From Arachis hypogaea (lineage: Eukaryota; Streptophyta; Magnoliopsida; Fabales; Fabaceae), in contig NC_092051.1 in the NCBI RefSeq assembly GCF_003086295.3, forward strand, positions 18,843,940 through 18,907,939: a DNA stretch of 64,000 bases. Reading direction: 5' to 3'. This document shows positions 23,521 through 34,871 of this stretch, one piece after another. The position numbers were made by a program, and so were the translations under genes. Each line of letters opens with the position of its first letter. Position 1 is the stretch's first letter. The notes under the pieces are model-generated. The model did no database searches. It was not told where the DNA came from and was given only the letters and a program-made list of their open reading frames with translations.

Positions 23521-24895
23521 AGTTGAGATATTAATATAGTATGCTTGACTCCCACATATGTTTGCACTATTTTTTTTATATGTTTTATTGGAGTGGTTCA
23601 TTATATAGTGATGATCTTAAGTTGATTAAAATTTTTTTTCCGGTGTCTTTAATTGAAGGTCGACAAAATTACCGACGTCATGGTGACGAGAAAGAATGAG
23701 TTAGAATTGAGACACGAGGTTTGAATTATTCCTTATTGTTTGTTACCGCGTTATAGTTAGTGCATTAATGATAGTTTTAATTGTTATTTGGTTTTGTGAA
23801 TTGACATTACAGTTGCCGGATCATAGTGGGATCAGTGAAGAGGAAATACCAGTCATAGGAATGTGTTTTGATTCGTTGCCTCTGGCACAGAAATTTTATG
23901 CAAATTATGCAAAGAAAGTTGGGTTGTAACTAAAGTTAGGAACACGAATTTCGACAAGACGTGGAAGGAATCAAAGATACCTATTAATCAATCTATTCAC
24001 TGCACGCAAGAAGGTTATCGGGAGTCTCGAGTGAAAGCAACAACTCGGACAAACAGAATTACAGCCATGAGATGCAGAGCAAGGATGTATGTCATGCTGG
24101 ATAGGGAGAAGAAAAGTTGGGTTGTGTCTAGATTAGAATTGAGGCATTCTCACCCCTGTTCGGCTAAGAAAGCGGTCCACTATCATGAGTACAGAGAGTT
24201 GACAATGCATGCTAAGTGCGTCATTACGGATAACAACGAGGCTGGCATAAGACCCAACAAGACGTATCTAGCATTGGCAAATGAGGTTGGTAGGTCTTCA
24301 AACCTGAATTTTTTAGAAAAGGATGTCAGAAATTACATCACAAGCAAACTCCGATGTGCTTATGACAATGTGGACTTTAAGGAGATGATGAATTTTTTTG
24401 TTCGAATGAAAGAGATCAATCCCAACTTCTTTTATGCATGCCAAGTTCAGGGGCGCACTCTGGGTAGATGCAAGGTTCAGGGTTTTGTATGAATATTATG
24501 AAGATGTGGTGTCGTATGACACCACTTACAGAAGAAACAGGTCTATTTTTACTTATGGGTCAATCGCAAAAGCAATTTTTTTTTAATTTGTTATTGGGTT
24601 TGTCCATGGTTGTCAAACTCGCGAGTTAACTCGTAAACTCGTACGAGTTTATGAGTTTAGGTAGTGGAATCGAGTTGACTCGAAAACAAACTCGTTTCTG
24701 GGTAGACTCGGGTTGACTCGGCTAGACTCGGATAAACTTGCTCAAACTCGCGAGTTTGCTAGCGCGTCAGCGAGTTTAAATTCGTTGCCTATTTTCGCCA
24801 AAACGGTGTCGTTTTGGCCCCAAAAAAAAACCTACAGCTAATCCAAACCCGGTAAGTGTAACCCTAATTCGAAACCCTCAGTCCCTCACACTCCA

Positions 24896-25396
24896 GTGAC
24901 TCCACCAAGCCCTCACGGCCGGCCTCACTCCTCACTCTCTTCTTCTAATCGCCACCATCTACTGAACGCCAGACAGATCCCTCATCCCTCACCTTGTCGC
25001 TTCTCCTCGCCTCATCCCTCATCCCCACCGCTCACCCCAGCAGAGTCGCAGAGCCCACTAGGTCACCACCACGCAGTGAAGGACCACCACGCAGAGTTGC
25101 ACAGTGCCAGAGCCCACCACCACGCAGAGTCGCAGAGCGCTAGAGCCCACCACCACGCAGTGAAGGTTCACCGCCCCTGTTCTGCTCTCGTCGGCCGTCG
25201 CACTCCTCCGTGTTATGCTTCACTGCGTTTGCCTCCCCTCCCCTGTTCGTCGCCCTTGTTTAGTTGTTCTTCACTGCCGATCTGCTTCAATTCTGTCGAT
25301 CTCCAAGGTAATTTTGTTAAACTAATTCAAATGCTAACAATTTTGGTATCAATTATTCAATTCTGCAATTTTATTAAGGCATTGATCTGCGTTTGA
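24896..25396 (+). other. hAT-2 leader with His-rich repeat frame
   Basis: A C-rich region repeats CAGAGCCCACCACCACGCAG at about 25045-25165. It gives a His/Ala-rich frame that begins and ends without recognisable domains. It sits where a 5' untranslated leader of the hAT would be. I do not regard it as a gene. Confidence 0.35.
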
Positions 25397-25626
25397 TATG
25401 TTGAAAAAAAGAAATTAAACTGCTGTTGCGTCAATAAGTTAGTAAATTGATGCTGCTTGCCTGCTTCTGTGCTTCATGCTTCATGCTTCATGGTTAAAAT
25501 GTGTGGATAGTGCTTATGATTAGATTTAGAAGAGAAAACATCATATATATTCAAATGCTATCATTATATATTTTTTCTTTTGTTTTCTGCTTCTGTTATG
25601 TACTTATGTAGTTATGTTTAGTTTAC

Positions 25627-25750
25627 TGAAACTCTGAAGTCTGAATTGAAACTCTGAAGTCTGAATTAAAACTCTAAAATATCTGAATTGAAACTCTGAA
25701 GTCTGAATTGAAACTCAAAAATATCTGACTGAAACTCTGAAGTCTAAATT
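25627..25750 (+). repeat. Short tandem repeat, AAACTCTGAAGTCTGAATTG
   Basis: About six imperfect units of 19-22 bp lie in the non-coding part of hAT-2. Confidence 0.8.
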
Positions 25751-25823
25751 GTTAGTGTTACTGTGTTAGTTTAGTTAGTGTAATTCACATACCAACAATC
25801 TCAGAATTTGGCTAAGTTTTTAA

Positions 25824-27611
25824 TTGTATTTCCTTTATTCATTGGACACTTCTGACATCTCAAAAACAACGGATAAAGTTGTCAAAATGCTAGAAGATGC
25901 CGTAGAATTTGTTGGTGAAGAGAATGTAGTCCAAATTGTTACAAATAATGCTGCTAATTATAAGGCGGCTGGAGAAAGAATGATGGAGACTAGAAAAAGT
26001 TTGTACTGGACACCATGTGCTGCACACTGCATAGATTTGATATTGGAGGATTTTGAAAAGAATCTAAAGGTGCATGAAACAACCATAAAAAAGGGAAGAA
26101 AAATCACCACTTTTATCTACTCCCGGAGTATGCTCATTAACATGTTGAGGAATTTTACAAAGGGAAAGGACTTGGTTCGGCCAGGTGCCACAAGACTTGC
26201 CACTGCCTATTTGACTCTCACTTGTCTTCATGATAATAAAGGACCGTTGATGACTATGTTTACTTCTACTAATTGGAAGACAACTAAGGTTGCATCAACG
26301 CCTGAAGGAATAAGAGTCCAAAACATGGCCTTAGATAGTAGGCTATGGAAGAATATTGTCATATGCCTCAAGGTTGCTGCTCCTCTCATTACAGTCCTTC
26401 GCTTGGTTGATTCAGATGAAAAACCAGCCATGGATTTCATCTTTGAAGGCATGAGAAACGCCAAAGAAACAATCAAGACTAACTTCGGTTGTGTTAAAAA
26501 GAGGTAATCTTGAGTCTTGACTAATTGAAAGCTTTAATATTTGATTATCAATGTATCATGTTACCATGTTTTCTTGTTATATTCAGTTATTTATTTAATT
26601 TTCTTATTTTTATTCATTTGCAATGTTATTTTTAGTTATGAACCTATATGGGAAATTATTGATGGAAGGTGAGAAAGTCAATTGCATAGACCATTGCATG
26701 CAGCTGCATATTATCTTAATCCTCATTATCACTATGAACCAAATTTCATGGTTGATGATGCTGACATTAAGATTGGTCTATATAATTGTTTGAAAAAATA
26801 GGTTCCTAACTAGGAAGAAAGGAAAAAGGTTGGTCTACAGCTTCCTGACTTTCATTATGCTAGAGGCCTCTTTGGTAATGAAACTGCAAAAAGTAGTAGG
26901 AAGACCATGCTACCTGTTGAGTGGTGGGACTTCTATGGAGATAGTTGTCCAGAACTAAAGAAGTTTGCTATCCAAGTTCTAAGCTTAACTTGTAGTTCAT
27001 CTGGTTGTGAGCATAATTGGAGTGCATTTGAAATGGTGATTCCTTAATCCTTACTTCCTTAGAACTATTCATTATTTATTTTAATTTTAATTTTTGTATA
27101 TTTATTAACTATTGGCACTATATGTTTGTAGGTTCATACAAAGAGAAGAAACCGGTTGCATCAAAAGAAAATGAATGATTTAGTGTATGTGATGTATAAT
27201 TTGAAGTTAAAAGACAAGCAAATTAGAAAAACTCCAGAACTTGAATTTGATGCAGTGCATTCTGATGATGAGTGGATAACTGAGGATGTTAATGAAAATA
27301 TTGCTGAAAGTGTTGAGCATTCTCACTTGCCAACGAATGACAATACTAATGATGATCCAAATAGTAATGAATTTGCTATTCCAGGTATGAATAGTAATGA
27401 ATTCAACATGGGTGAGGGAGGTGAGAATGAGTTTATTGGGGATCCACAACAAAATTTAATAGAGGAAGAAGATGAACATGTGAATGATGATGATGATTTT
27501 GTTGGCCGTGTTGAACCTGAGCCTGAAAGAAATGATGTTTCTGATGAAGATGGTAAAGATGATGATGTTGATGCCATAGAAGATGAAGATATTGGAGGAT
27601 TTGAGTTTTAG
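25824..27611 (+). pseudogene. hAT-2 transposase (DUF659/dimerisation type), N-terminus missing
   Basis: The frame from about 25840 shows the DUF659-like core (QIVTNNAANYKAAGERMM, then the conserved TPCAAHCIDLILED at about 26011-26050), and GATRLATAYLTL. After an intron at 26506-26637 comes YEPIWEIIDGR, then LHAAAYYLNPHYHY (26700-26740), an in-frame stop near 26802, and the hAT dimerisation segment WWDFYGDSCPEL...CEHNWSAFE (26920-27030). A last exon (27132-27611) ends in an Asp/Glu-rich tail. No BED finger or start exon is visible upstream of 25824. That absence, plus stops near 26670 and 26802, makes it non-autonomous. Confidence 0.85.
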
Positions 27612-29936
27612 AGTTTACTAGAAATTTAATTGTTGCTTTGTTGTTTTCTTTTGTGTTTTGGTTGTATCTTATGAACCTTTGATTGTGTAATTATGTGTTT
27701 TATGTTGAACTAGATAGATACTTGTGAAGGATTTAAATGTGTGATCCAAAGTACTTGTTGTAACTTGTAATTGTAGTATTATGTTAATTTATTATGTGTT
27801 TTAATGTTGAAATTGTTAGGTTTGAATGTCTATATCTAAGAAAATATATATATTATACATGATATATATATTTTTTATAAAAAATGTATAATAGGTAAAC
27901 TCGTATGAGTCTACGAGTCGAGTCTACGAGTCGAGTCTAGGTCAGCTCCACGAGTTTACCTAGACTCGCGATTTTGACAACCTTGGGTCTGTCATTTGTT
28001 GTTGGTGTTTTTGCAAGCATGGTCTACCGTTTGCATCATTTGTCGGTGTAAATCACCATGGGAAGTCTACTCTTCTTGGTTGTGCTTTACTTGGGAGCGA
28101 GGAGATCCCTAGTTTTAAGTGGATGTTCACGCAATGGGTGAGATGCGTAGGGACTACGCCAAAGGGGGATCATCACTGACCAGTGCAAGGCCATAACCGG
28201 TGCTATTAGGAAGGTCTTACCGAATACTGTCCACCGATAGTGCATCTGGCACATAATGAAGAACTCACAATTCAAGCTTGGAGGTTACATTAGGTATGGA
28301 GAATTGAATGCTAAGATGAATCACATTGTGTGCAATTCTCCTTCTGCTTACTCTTTTGAAGCTGATTGGGCTGAATTCATCAAAGAATTCGACCTAGGTC
28401 AGAACAGATGGTTAACAGGTCCGTTATCGTTAACTTAACTCCCGTATATTGGTTGCATATTGTATATTTATTCACTATTGGTAATTCTGCCGGTTTGAAT
28501 TGGTTGTTGTGTTTTTTTAGGAGTGTAGTCGATGTTTCCTTTTTACATAGTCAGTGGATGTTCTTTTTAATACACAAACAGATGGTTTTTGTCTTAGGAA
28601 GCTGGATGTTTTCGTATTTGTTTTATCAGTTCTTTGGGAGCAGTCATCATGTTGTTTCTAAGCAACACTCTTATGCTCTATTTTTTTATGTAGACCTTTA
28701 TGCAAATTGACGAAAATGGGTGCCAATATTCTTCAAGAGTAAATTTTGGGCCGGTATGAGGAGTACACAATGGAGTGAAAGTATGCACTCATTTTACGGG
28801 GGGTTTCTGCATTACAAGAGTGCTTTAGTCCAGTTCATCCATGAATACGATAATGTGCTTGGAAACAAGGAGCAGAAGGAGCTGGAAGATGATGCTGCAG
28901 ACTCGAAAGGAGTCATCTCATGTATAGGAAGCACAGACATTGAGAGACAATTTCAGTGGGAATACACTAGTAATATGTTCAGGGATGTTCAGCTGGAGGT
29001 AAGAAAAAAAACCGATTGCATGGTTCGGTCAAGTGAACAACAGGGTGATTCAATTTTTGTTAAAGTGGACGAGCAGAAGATAGTTTGGGAGAAGACTGTT
29101 TACTGTACTTTCCCAGTAGATTTTGACCCATTGAGTTAAGAGGTTCGGTGCGAGTGCAACAAGTTTGAATCTACTGGTATATTGTATTGCCACACCCTTA
29201 CTGTGTGGTCATACTACAGAGTTGACAGAGTACCGAGCTGCTATGTTCTTCCTCGATGGAGTAAGAACGTCATGTGCAAGCACACCTATATTAAGAGTAG
29301 CCATGATGTGGCTCGGACCGATGAAAGCCACAACTTGTTTAGGTGTTTGTGTTCAGAGTTCTATAACGTTTCTCAGGAGTTCATTAATTGTGATGAGGAA
29401 GCAGCCATCTTGTGATCTGCCCTTTGAGACGCAAAGTCCAAGCTGAATGATTACCATGCTAACATGCGTTCGACTACTATTGTTGCGACTTAGAATACCA
29501 TGCCCACTCAGAGCACAGGCAGTGTTGTTGTACATGGCATATAGGGACCCTCAAGAGTTAAAACTAAAGGACGACCGAAGAGTAAGAGACTTAGAGCAGA
29601 GTTGGACAAGTCAATTAAGAAATTGATGCAAAAAAGGAAGAGAAAATCGCATTCGGTATGTGCTAGAAGTGAGGTCTATTTCAATTTTATTTTTTGGGAT
29701 GGTGTTGTTGATTCATATAGGTTGTTTTTATTTTTGTGTTGTGCATTTTGTAGGATGTTGCTGACCTTCAGACAGATAATGACTATGATGGTTCTATAGA
29801 GAGAGGATTTAAGGCCTCTAATACTTGGAATGCATCGGAAGATGCCGGATTCATATCCCTATTGAACTTAAGCATAGATAGTTATCTATTCGTTTGGTTG
29901 TACATTTTTTTTCTGTGGGTGATTTCTCATACTTAG

Positions 29937-31003
29937 CTAGATTTTGTGGTTCTTTTGACACAAATTAATAACCTCTGACGATTTTTGCTTTGTCACTTGC
30001 ATTGGTTCTGTTATGACACATTCAATAAAAGACATAAAAGGACAACTGTGGATATCTTTTATCTAATCATTAATTACTTTAGGTTGTGAGACTGTCATTG
30101 TTCTTTAGATCACGAAGGGCTACTCATTTGTTGTCAAAAACAAATGGATTACATCCGCCTTGAAACCTGCTGAAGAATATTTAAGAAAACAAAAGTCATT
30201 CACTTCTTAATGAAGTACACGCATTCACGAATGAGTAACATCATGAAACTCGGAAAACATATCCAGAACCATCCAATTTGCAATGAAAAGAAAGATCCAA
30301 ATTCCAATCAAAAGCACCATCCACTTAAAAACTTGGATAAAGTCATCGGTGCCAACACAAAGGAACCTGCCGAGTATACTGATTCCGACAGAAGGCCATG
30401 CAATGCTTAAACTACCAGCAACTTCGCAATTACAGCAATAGAAAACAAGGATAAAAAAATAAACTTCCATTTAGTTAACATCATGCCGCTTAATGGAACG
30501 AAGTGCCACCTAAATGTAGTCATAAACAAGTGGGGTATATACACAAAGCAGAATAAACTGAATAGTAAAATAAGGCAATGCATTGCTTAATGAACTAGAG
30601 ACATCCACAACGTGATAGGTAATTACTTGACTATCGCAAATTCTTAACACATGAAACCTGTTGAGGAATATCTTAAAAAATAAAAGCCATTCACTACTCA
30701 ATGAAATACATGCATCTGCAAATGCATTGCACGTGACAACTCGAAAAACATATCCAGAACCATCCAATTCGCAATAAAAAGAAACATCGTATTACCTATC
30801 AGATGCACCATCCACTTAAAAGTTTGGATAAAGTCACTAGCAACTTCACAGTTTCAGCAATAGAAATCATATACCTGCAGTGAAACAGAATTTTTCAGGC
30901 TCACACGAAGCCACTACAAGGCAAAAAATACCATATAGACGTCCACAACTCTAACACAAGGAATCTATAGAAATAGTATGGCAACTGTACGTTTACATGA
31001 TTT
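29937..31003. other. Convergent intergenic region of MULE-2
   Basis: This lies between the 3' ends of FAR1-B (+) and the Ulp-type gene (-). It contains two of the roughly 300-bp repeat units described at 30100-32620. No separate gene is seen. Confidence 0.5.
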
Positions 31004-32620
31004 TTACCTAGGCATATGCCTTCTTCCGTTGTCTTCCCCCTTGCTTGGCTTTCTCATCGGTAATCCCGCACGCTGTAGCATGGTCTTCGTGCTCGGTACT
31101 ATGAAGGGTGATCTCACCGACTTAGTCTTGTTTCTCGGTTGGTTGCGACGTATAGGATGGTCGTCCAATGCCTCTAGAGCCTCTCCAATGAGTGAATTAT
31201 GAGGACCCATCACTATGTCTAGTATAATTTCCTTCCAAAACTCCTGCAGAACGTCCTGAATGGCATAACTGTGTGTGAGCGGCAGATTTGGAAGCAAGAA
31301 AGTAATTAATCGAAAAGAGGTGCAAGTTAAATGTAATAGGATTTTTAAAATCACCTTAGTCCAAAATTGCAAGGGTTTATCTAGACTCCAGTACTGCATG
31401 AACTTGATCACATATACACCACAATCACAGCTACATATATAGATAGAAATATTATTTTTAACCAGGAGACTAAGTATCTATATCAAGTGAACTGCTAGTA
31501 AGATTATTGATAGGTGGCATTTCAACTGACCGGTTAGGTTGTTTTGGGACGCTGGCATAGAAACGAGTCAGGCCTTTCTTTGCGGGCTCATATGCGGGCA
31601 TCGACACTTTAGCTATGTCTTCAATAATTCTCCCCTGGAAAGAAACTACAGTTTAGCTATGTTACATGTTTAACGAGTGAGGATGTTATTGTAATAACTG
31701 GGTTATATATGCTTACCGCATAGCATCTATTTTCGACCGTTCATTATTATGCGCTCCAAAATGCATACTATCCAGTACCCACAACCTTTTTTGAGGAACC
31801 TCAAAGGCATACAGTCACCAATGATGATCAATACAGACGGGAAAAAACCATTGCATTGTAAACAAACGTATCAGAACAGTAACCTGCAAGCATTAGTTCG
31901 TTCAAAAGCATCAAACACCTAGAATACAAGGCAAGAACCATACAACTTTAGTATAATTAGGCAATGCATTACTTAATGAACCAGAGACATCCACAATTTC
32001 ATCACTAAAAACAGATAGCAAAATTCTTAACACATGAAACCTGTTGAAGAATATCTAAGAGAACAAAAGACAATCATTTCTCAATTAAGTACACGCAATC
32101 GCAAATACTTAAGACATGAAAACTCAGAAATATATCTAGAACCATCCAATTCACAATGAAAAGAAACATCCAAATGCCTATTAGAAGCAACATCCACGTA
32201 AAAACCACTGGGTTGTAACAAACGTATCAAAACAGTAACATGCAAGCATTAGTTCGTTCAATGGCATTAAGCACCTAGAATAAGGAGGCCAGGACCATAC
32301 AATTTTTAGTATAATAAGGCAATGCAATGCTTACTAAATTAGAGACATCTACAATTTCATCACTAAAAACATACAGTCACAAAAATCTTAACACATGAAA
32401 CCTGTTGAGGAATATCTAAGGAAACAAAAGCCAATCAGTGCTCAATTAAGTACACGCAGCCGCAAATGCGTAAGACAGGAAAACTCAGAAACAAATCTAG
32501 AACCATCTAATTCGCAATGAAAAAAACATGCTAATGCCTATCAGAAGCAACATCCACGTAAAAACCACTGGGTTGTAAACAAACGTATCAAAACAGTAAC
32601 ATGCAAGCATTAGTTCGTTC
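30100..32620 (-). repeat. Family of four dispersed roughly 300-bp repeats
   Basis: Copies start near 30110, 30550, 31950 and 32305. Shared blocks in order are GGCAATGCA(T/A)TGCTTA, CACATGAAACCTGTTGA(G/A)GA, ATATCTAAG(A/G)(A/G)AACAAAAG, CCAGAACCATCCAATT(C/T)GCA and CATCCAC(T/G)TAAAA. A CATGCAAGCATTAGTTCGTT tail follows or precedes three times (about 31885, 32238, 32602). They occupy introns and the 3' side of the Ulp-type gene. Confidence 0.8.
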
Positions 32621-33183
32621 AATGTAACCAAATGCCCTATAATAAGACGCAAGTACCATACAGTTTTTATTCATCTCGCGCATTGACTTACCTATTTTCT
32701 CCTGGAAGCTGCTACCTTGTCAAAATATCTGGAATCGGCACTGAAGTGAGGACCAAGTCCCACATAACTCAAGGTCGGGACATCCCTGAAAGAATCCAGC
32801 TTCCTCTTTTGCAACACCGTTTCTTGTTAAAACAACCCTATTTAGTTTCAGTACACAAATCTTAAACACTGAAAATCCATAAAATCATTCATACCAAAAT
32901 TCCTGGAGGAATATTGTAAAAGTCATCCTTAAACCGTGATGATTTCGAGTCATTAAAAGTGAAACACATCCACTGAATGATTTGCACGGTCAATTTTAAT
33001 TGGTTAGGGTCATATTTATGAGAGATTCTATTTATTAAGAACTCAATTCATTATAGCAAAGTGTTAGTATGTTCTACTTACGTTGCTGTTGACCTAGCGA
33101 CGGGGTTGCAGTGTGCACAGGTCCTCTCGGAGCAGTACTAGATGTAGCCTTCCTTCATACGATGCCATGGCCTGCTGTTTCCC
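31004..33183 (-). pseudogene. MULE-2 Ulp1-type gene, protease half
   Basis: Minus-strand exons, in gene order, are 33183-33082 (SYEGRLHLVLLREDL...VNSN, ending at a GTAAGT donor, with a TAG near its end where relatives have Trp), about 32854-32707 (KRKLDSFRDVPTLSYVG), 31861-31722 (DHHW..LYAFEVPQKRLWVLDSM), 31636-31537 (GRIIEDIAKVSMPAYEPAKK), about 31436-31350 (CDCGVYVIKFMQYW) and about 31270-31004 (the conserved tail ending MRKPSKGEDNGRRHMPR). The Ulp1 triad His, Asp and Cys is readable in HHW, VLDS and DCG. A stop replaces the residue after HHW. This family in MULEs is known from Kaonashi elements in Arabidopsis. The upstream half lies at 43494-45399. Confidence 0.8.
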
Positions 33184-34650
33184 TGATAAACCCATATTTT
33201 ATGATATATTTTGTGCCTAATTTAAGTGATTTATTCAATCCTTCACTCACTTATTCATGTTAATTGCATGGTTTTACTTTCCCTTCCTTATTATGTGGGA
33301 TATGTGAAAAACATGTTTCCTATGCTTTAAGAATAATTATTTTAATTACCCTTTATTACCCTTCGATGCCGTGATTTGTGTGTTGAGTAGTTTTAGATCT
33401 TCTAAGGCAGGAATGACTTAAAGGATGGAAAGGAAACATACAAAAATAGAAGGAAAGCACAAAAGGGAGTTTTTGAAGAAACTGGCAGCGACGCGAACGC
33501 GTGGGTGACGCGGCCGCATGCCTGGCGCGAAAAGACAGCAATGCGAACGCGTGACTGACGCAATTGCGCACCACGAGCAAAACGCAGATGACATGGACGC
33601 ATGACCGAAGCGAACGTGTGATAAGGAAAACTCCATATGACGCGACCGCGTGACCCACGCGGACGCGTGACAGAGGCCACACACCAGAAATTACAGAAAA
33701 TGCTCCCAGCGATTTCTGAAGCCCTTTTTGGCCCAGATCCAAGTACAGAAAGCACAGATTAGAGGTTATAAAATGGGGGAATGCATTCAGTCAAAGGAGA
33801 GTCTCCAATTATTTACTTTTGATGATTTAGATGTAGTTTTTAAAGAGAGGTTCTCTCCTCTCTCTCTTAGGATTAGGATTTAGGATTTTTTCTCGCTTTT
33901 ATGATTGCCCCTTTTTATCAGGTTCAACTTTTCTTTTTATTATCTTCTCAATTTAATTTATGAACTTTTCTATGTTACAGATAATTCTCTTAATTAATGT
34001 TATTTGAGGTATTTCAGTTTATGATTGCTCTTTTTTGTTTATGTTACTGTTACTTCCAACCTGAAGATATTTTTATTCGAGTAGATTTACTTTTCCCCTT
34101 TTGGTCTTGGTTAAGAAATCAGTAACTCAGGAGTTATCAAACTCAACGTGATCGATAATTGTTATCTTTGCTAATTGAATTGAACTTCAATAATTTCAGT
34201 CCTTTCTTAGGAATTGACTAGAACCTGAAGATCAGACTAATTAATCCATTTGATCTTCCTTTGCTTTAGTAAAGGCTAACTAAGTGGGATTAAGATTCAA
34301 TTCTCGTCTCCATTGATAAGGATAACTAGGATAGGACTTCCAATTTCTCATACCTTACCAAAAGTTTATTTTAGAGTCATTTACTTATTTTAATTGCAAT
34401 TTAAATTACTTGCTCCATACTTTCAAAACCCCAATTTACAATCTTCATAACCAATAATAAGGACATACTTCCCTGCAGTTCCTTGAGAAGACGACGCGAG
34501 GTTTAAATACTTCAGTTATCAATTTATTTAGGGGTTTGTTACCTGTGACAACCAAAATGTTTGTACGAAGGGATTTCTGTCGGTTTAGAAACTATATCTA
34601 CAACGCGACTATATTTATAAAATTCTTTACCAGCAAAAATCCTAACGTCA
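33184..34650 (+). repeat. 5' LTR
   Basis: Starts TGATAAACCCAT and ends CCTAACGTCA. Its first about 676 bp recur at 40655-41329, and about 1,310 bp recur inverted at 41330-42617. U3 carries paired CpG-rich 12-mers (33486-33670) followed by a TATA box. Confidence 0.9.
33767..33774 (+). promoter_or_regulatory. Probable LTR TATA box
   Basis: TATAAAAT lies about 100 bp downstream of the CpG-motif block, a plausible U3 promoter position. The same GGTTATAAAATGGG context is kept in the 3' LTR near 41240. Confidence 0.55.
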
Positions 34651-34653
34651 AAA

Positions 34654-34670
34654 TGGCGCCGTTGCCGGGG
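34654..34670 (+). other. Primer-binding site for tRNA-Asp
   Basis: TGGCGCCGTTGCCGGGG starts 3 bp after the LTR end. It is complementary to the 3' end of plant tRNA-Asp, the primer used by Athila-type Ty3/gypsy elements. Confidence 0.9.
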
Positions 34671-34871
34671 AACTGCAAACGTGTGCCTTATTATTGGTTA
34701 TTGTAAATATTTTATTTTGGCTGTTTATTTATTTTATTTTTGCTTTTTAATTTTTATTAACTACTATGAATTCTCACCCCTCTCGCTTTGAGTTTGGTTC
34801 TAATTTTTATTGTTGAAAGGAGTGAAAGCTATAACAGGAATATGCATCAAGGTTAGAGAAATTAAAGATGG

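Larger units (their letters stand above)
24605..27985 (+). mobile_element. hAT-2, 3.38-kb hAT transposon in a FAR1-B intron
   Basis: The left terminus is CATGGTTGTCAAACTCGCGA. The right terminus on the minus strand is CAAGGTTGTCAAAATCGCGA. The 8-bp target duplication is GGTTTGTC (24597-24604) and GGTCTGTC (27986-27993), with one mismatch. Subterminal arrays of ACTCG / CGAGT lie at both ends (24620-24770 and 27897-27970). It encodes one transposase pseudogene and interrupts an intron, not an exon. Confidence 0.92.
22975..29936 (+). pseudogene. FAR1-B: FAR1-RELATED/MULE transposase pseudogene, split by hAT-2
   Basis: Exon 1 (22975-23082) starts MEFSTPEGGSNST. Exons follow at about 23660-23719, 23813-24540 (FAR1 domain, HPCSAK, catalytic YDTTY), 28018-28419 (core: SFKWMFTQW, ITDQCKAI, CIWHIMK), 28694-29655 (ESMHSFYGG; SWIM near 29150-29200, reading CECNKF...YCH; then Lys/Arg-rich KTKGRPKSKRLRAELD) and 29754-29936. 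hAT-2 sits in the intron between 24540 and 28018. Lesions: a 1-base loss near 23927, a deletion near 24450-24480, a frameshift near 28155, a stop at 28239, and one SWIM Cys changed to Tyr. It retains the first and second catalytic Asp lost or kept variably in its relatives. It is non-functional as it stands. Confidence 0.85.

Noticed and set aside
30200..30767. Minus-strand hydrophobic frames
   Set aside because: They coincide with the roughly 300-bp repeat units and have no conserved domain.
33356..33755. Arg/Ser/Cys-rich minus-strand frames, repeated at 40827-41226 and 42069-42446
   Set aside because: They lie in LTR U3 over the CpG motifs. They recur only because the LTR recurs, with no domain and no start context.
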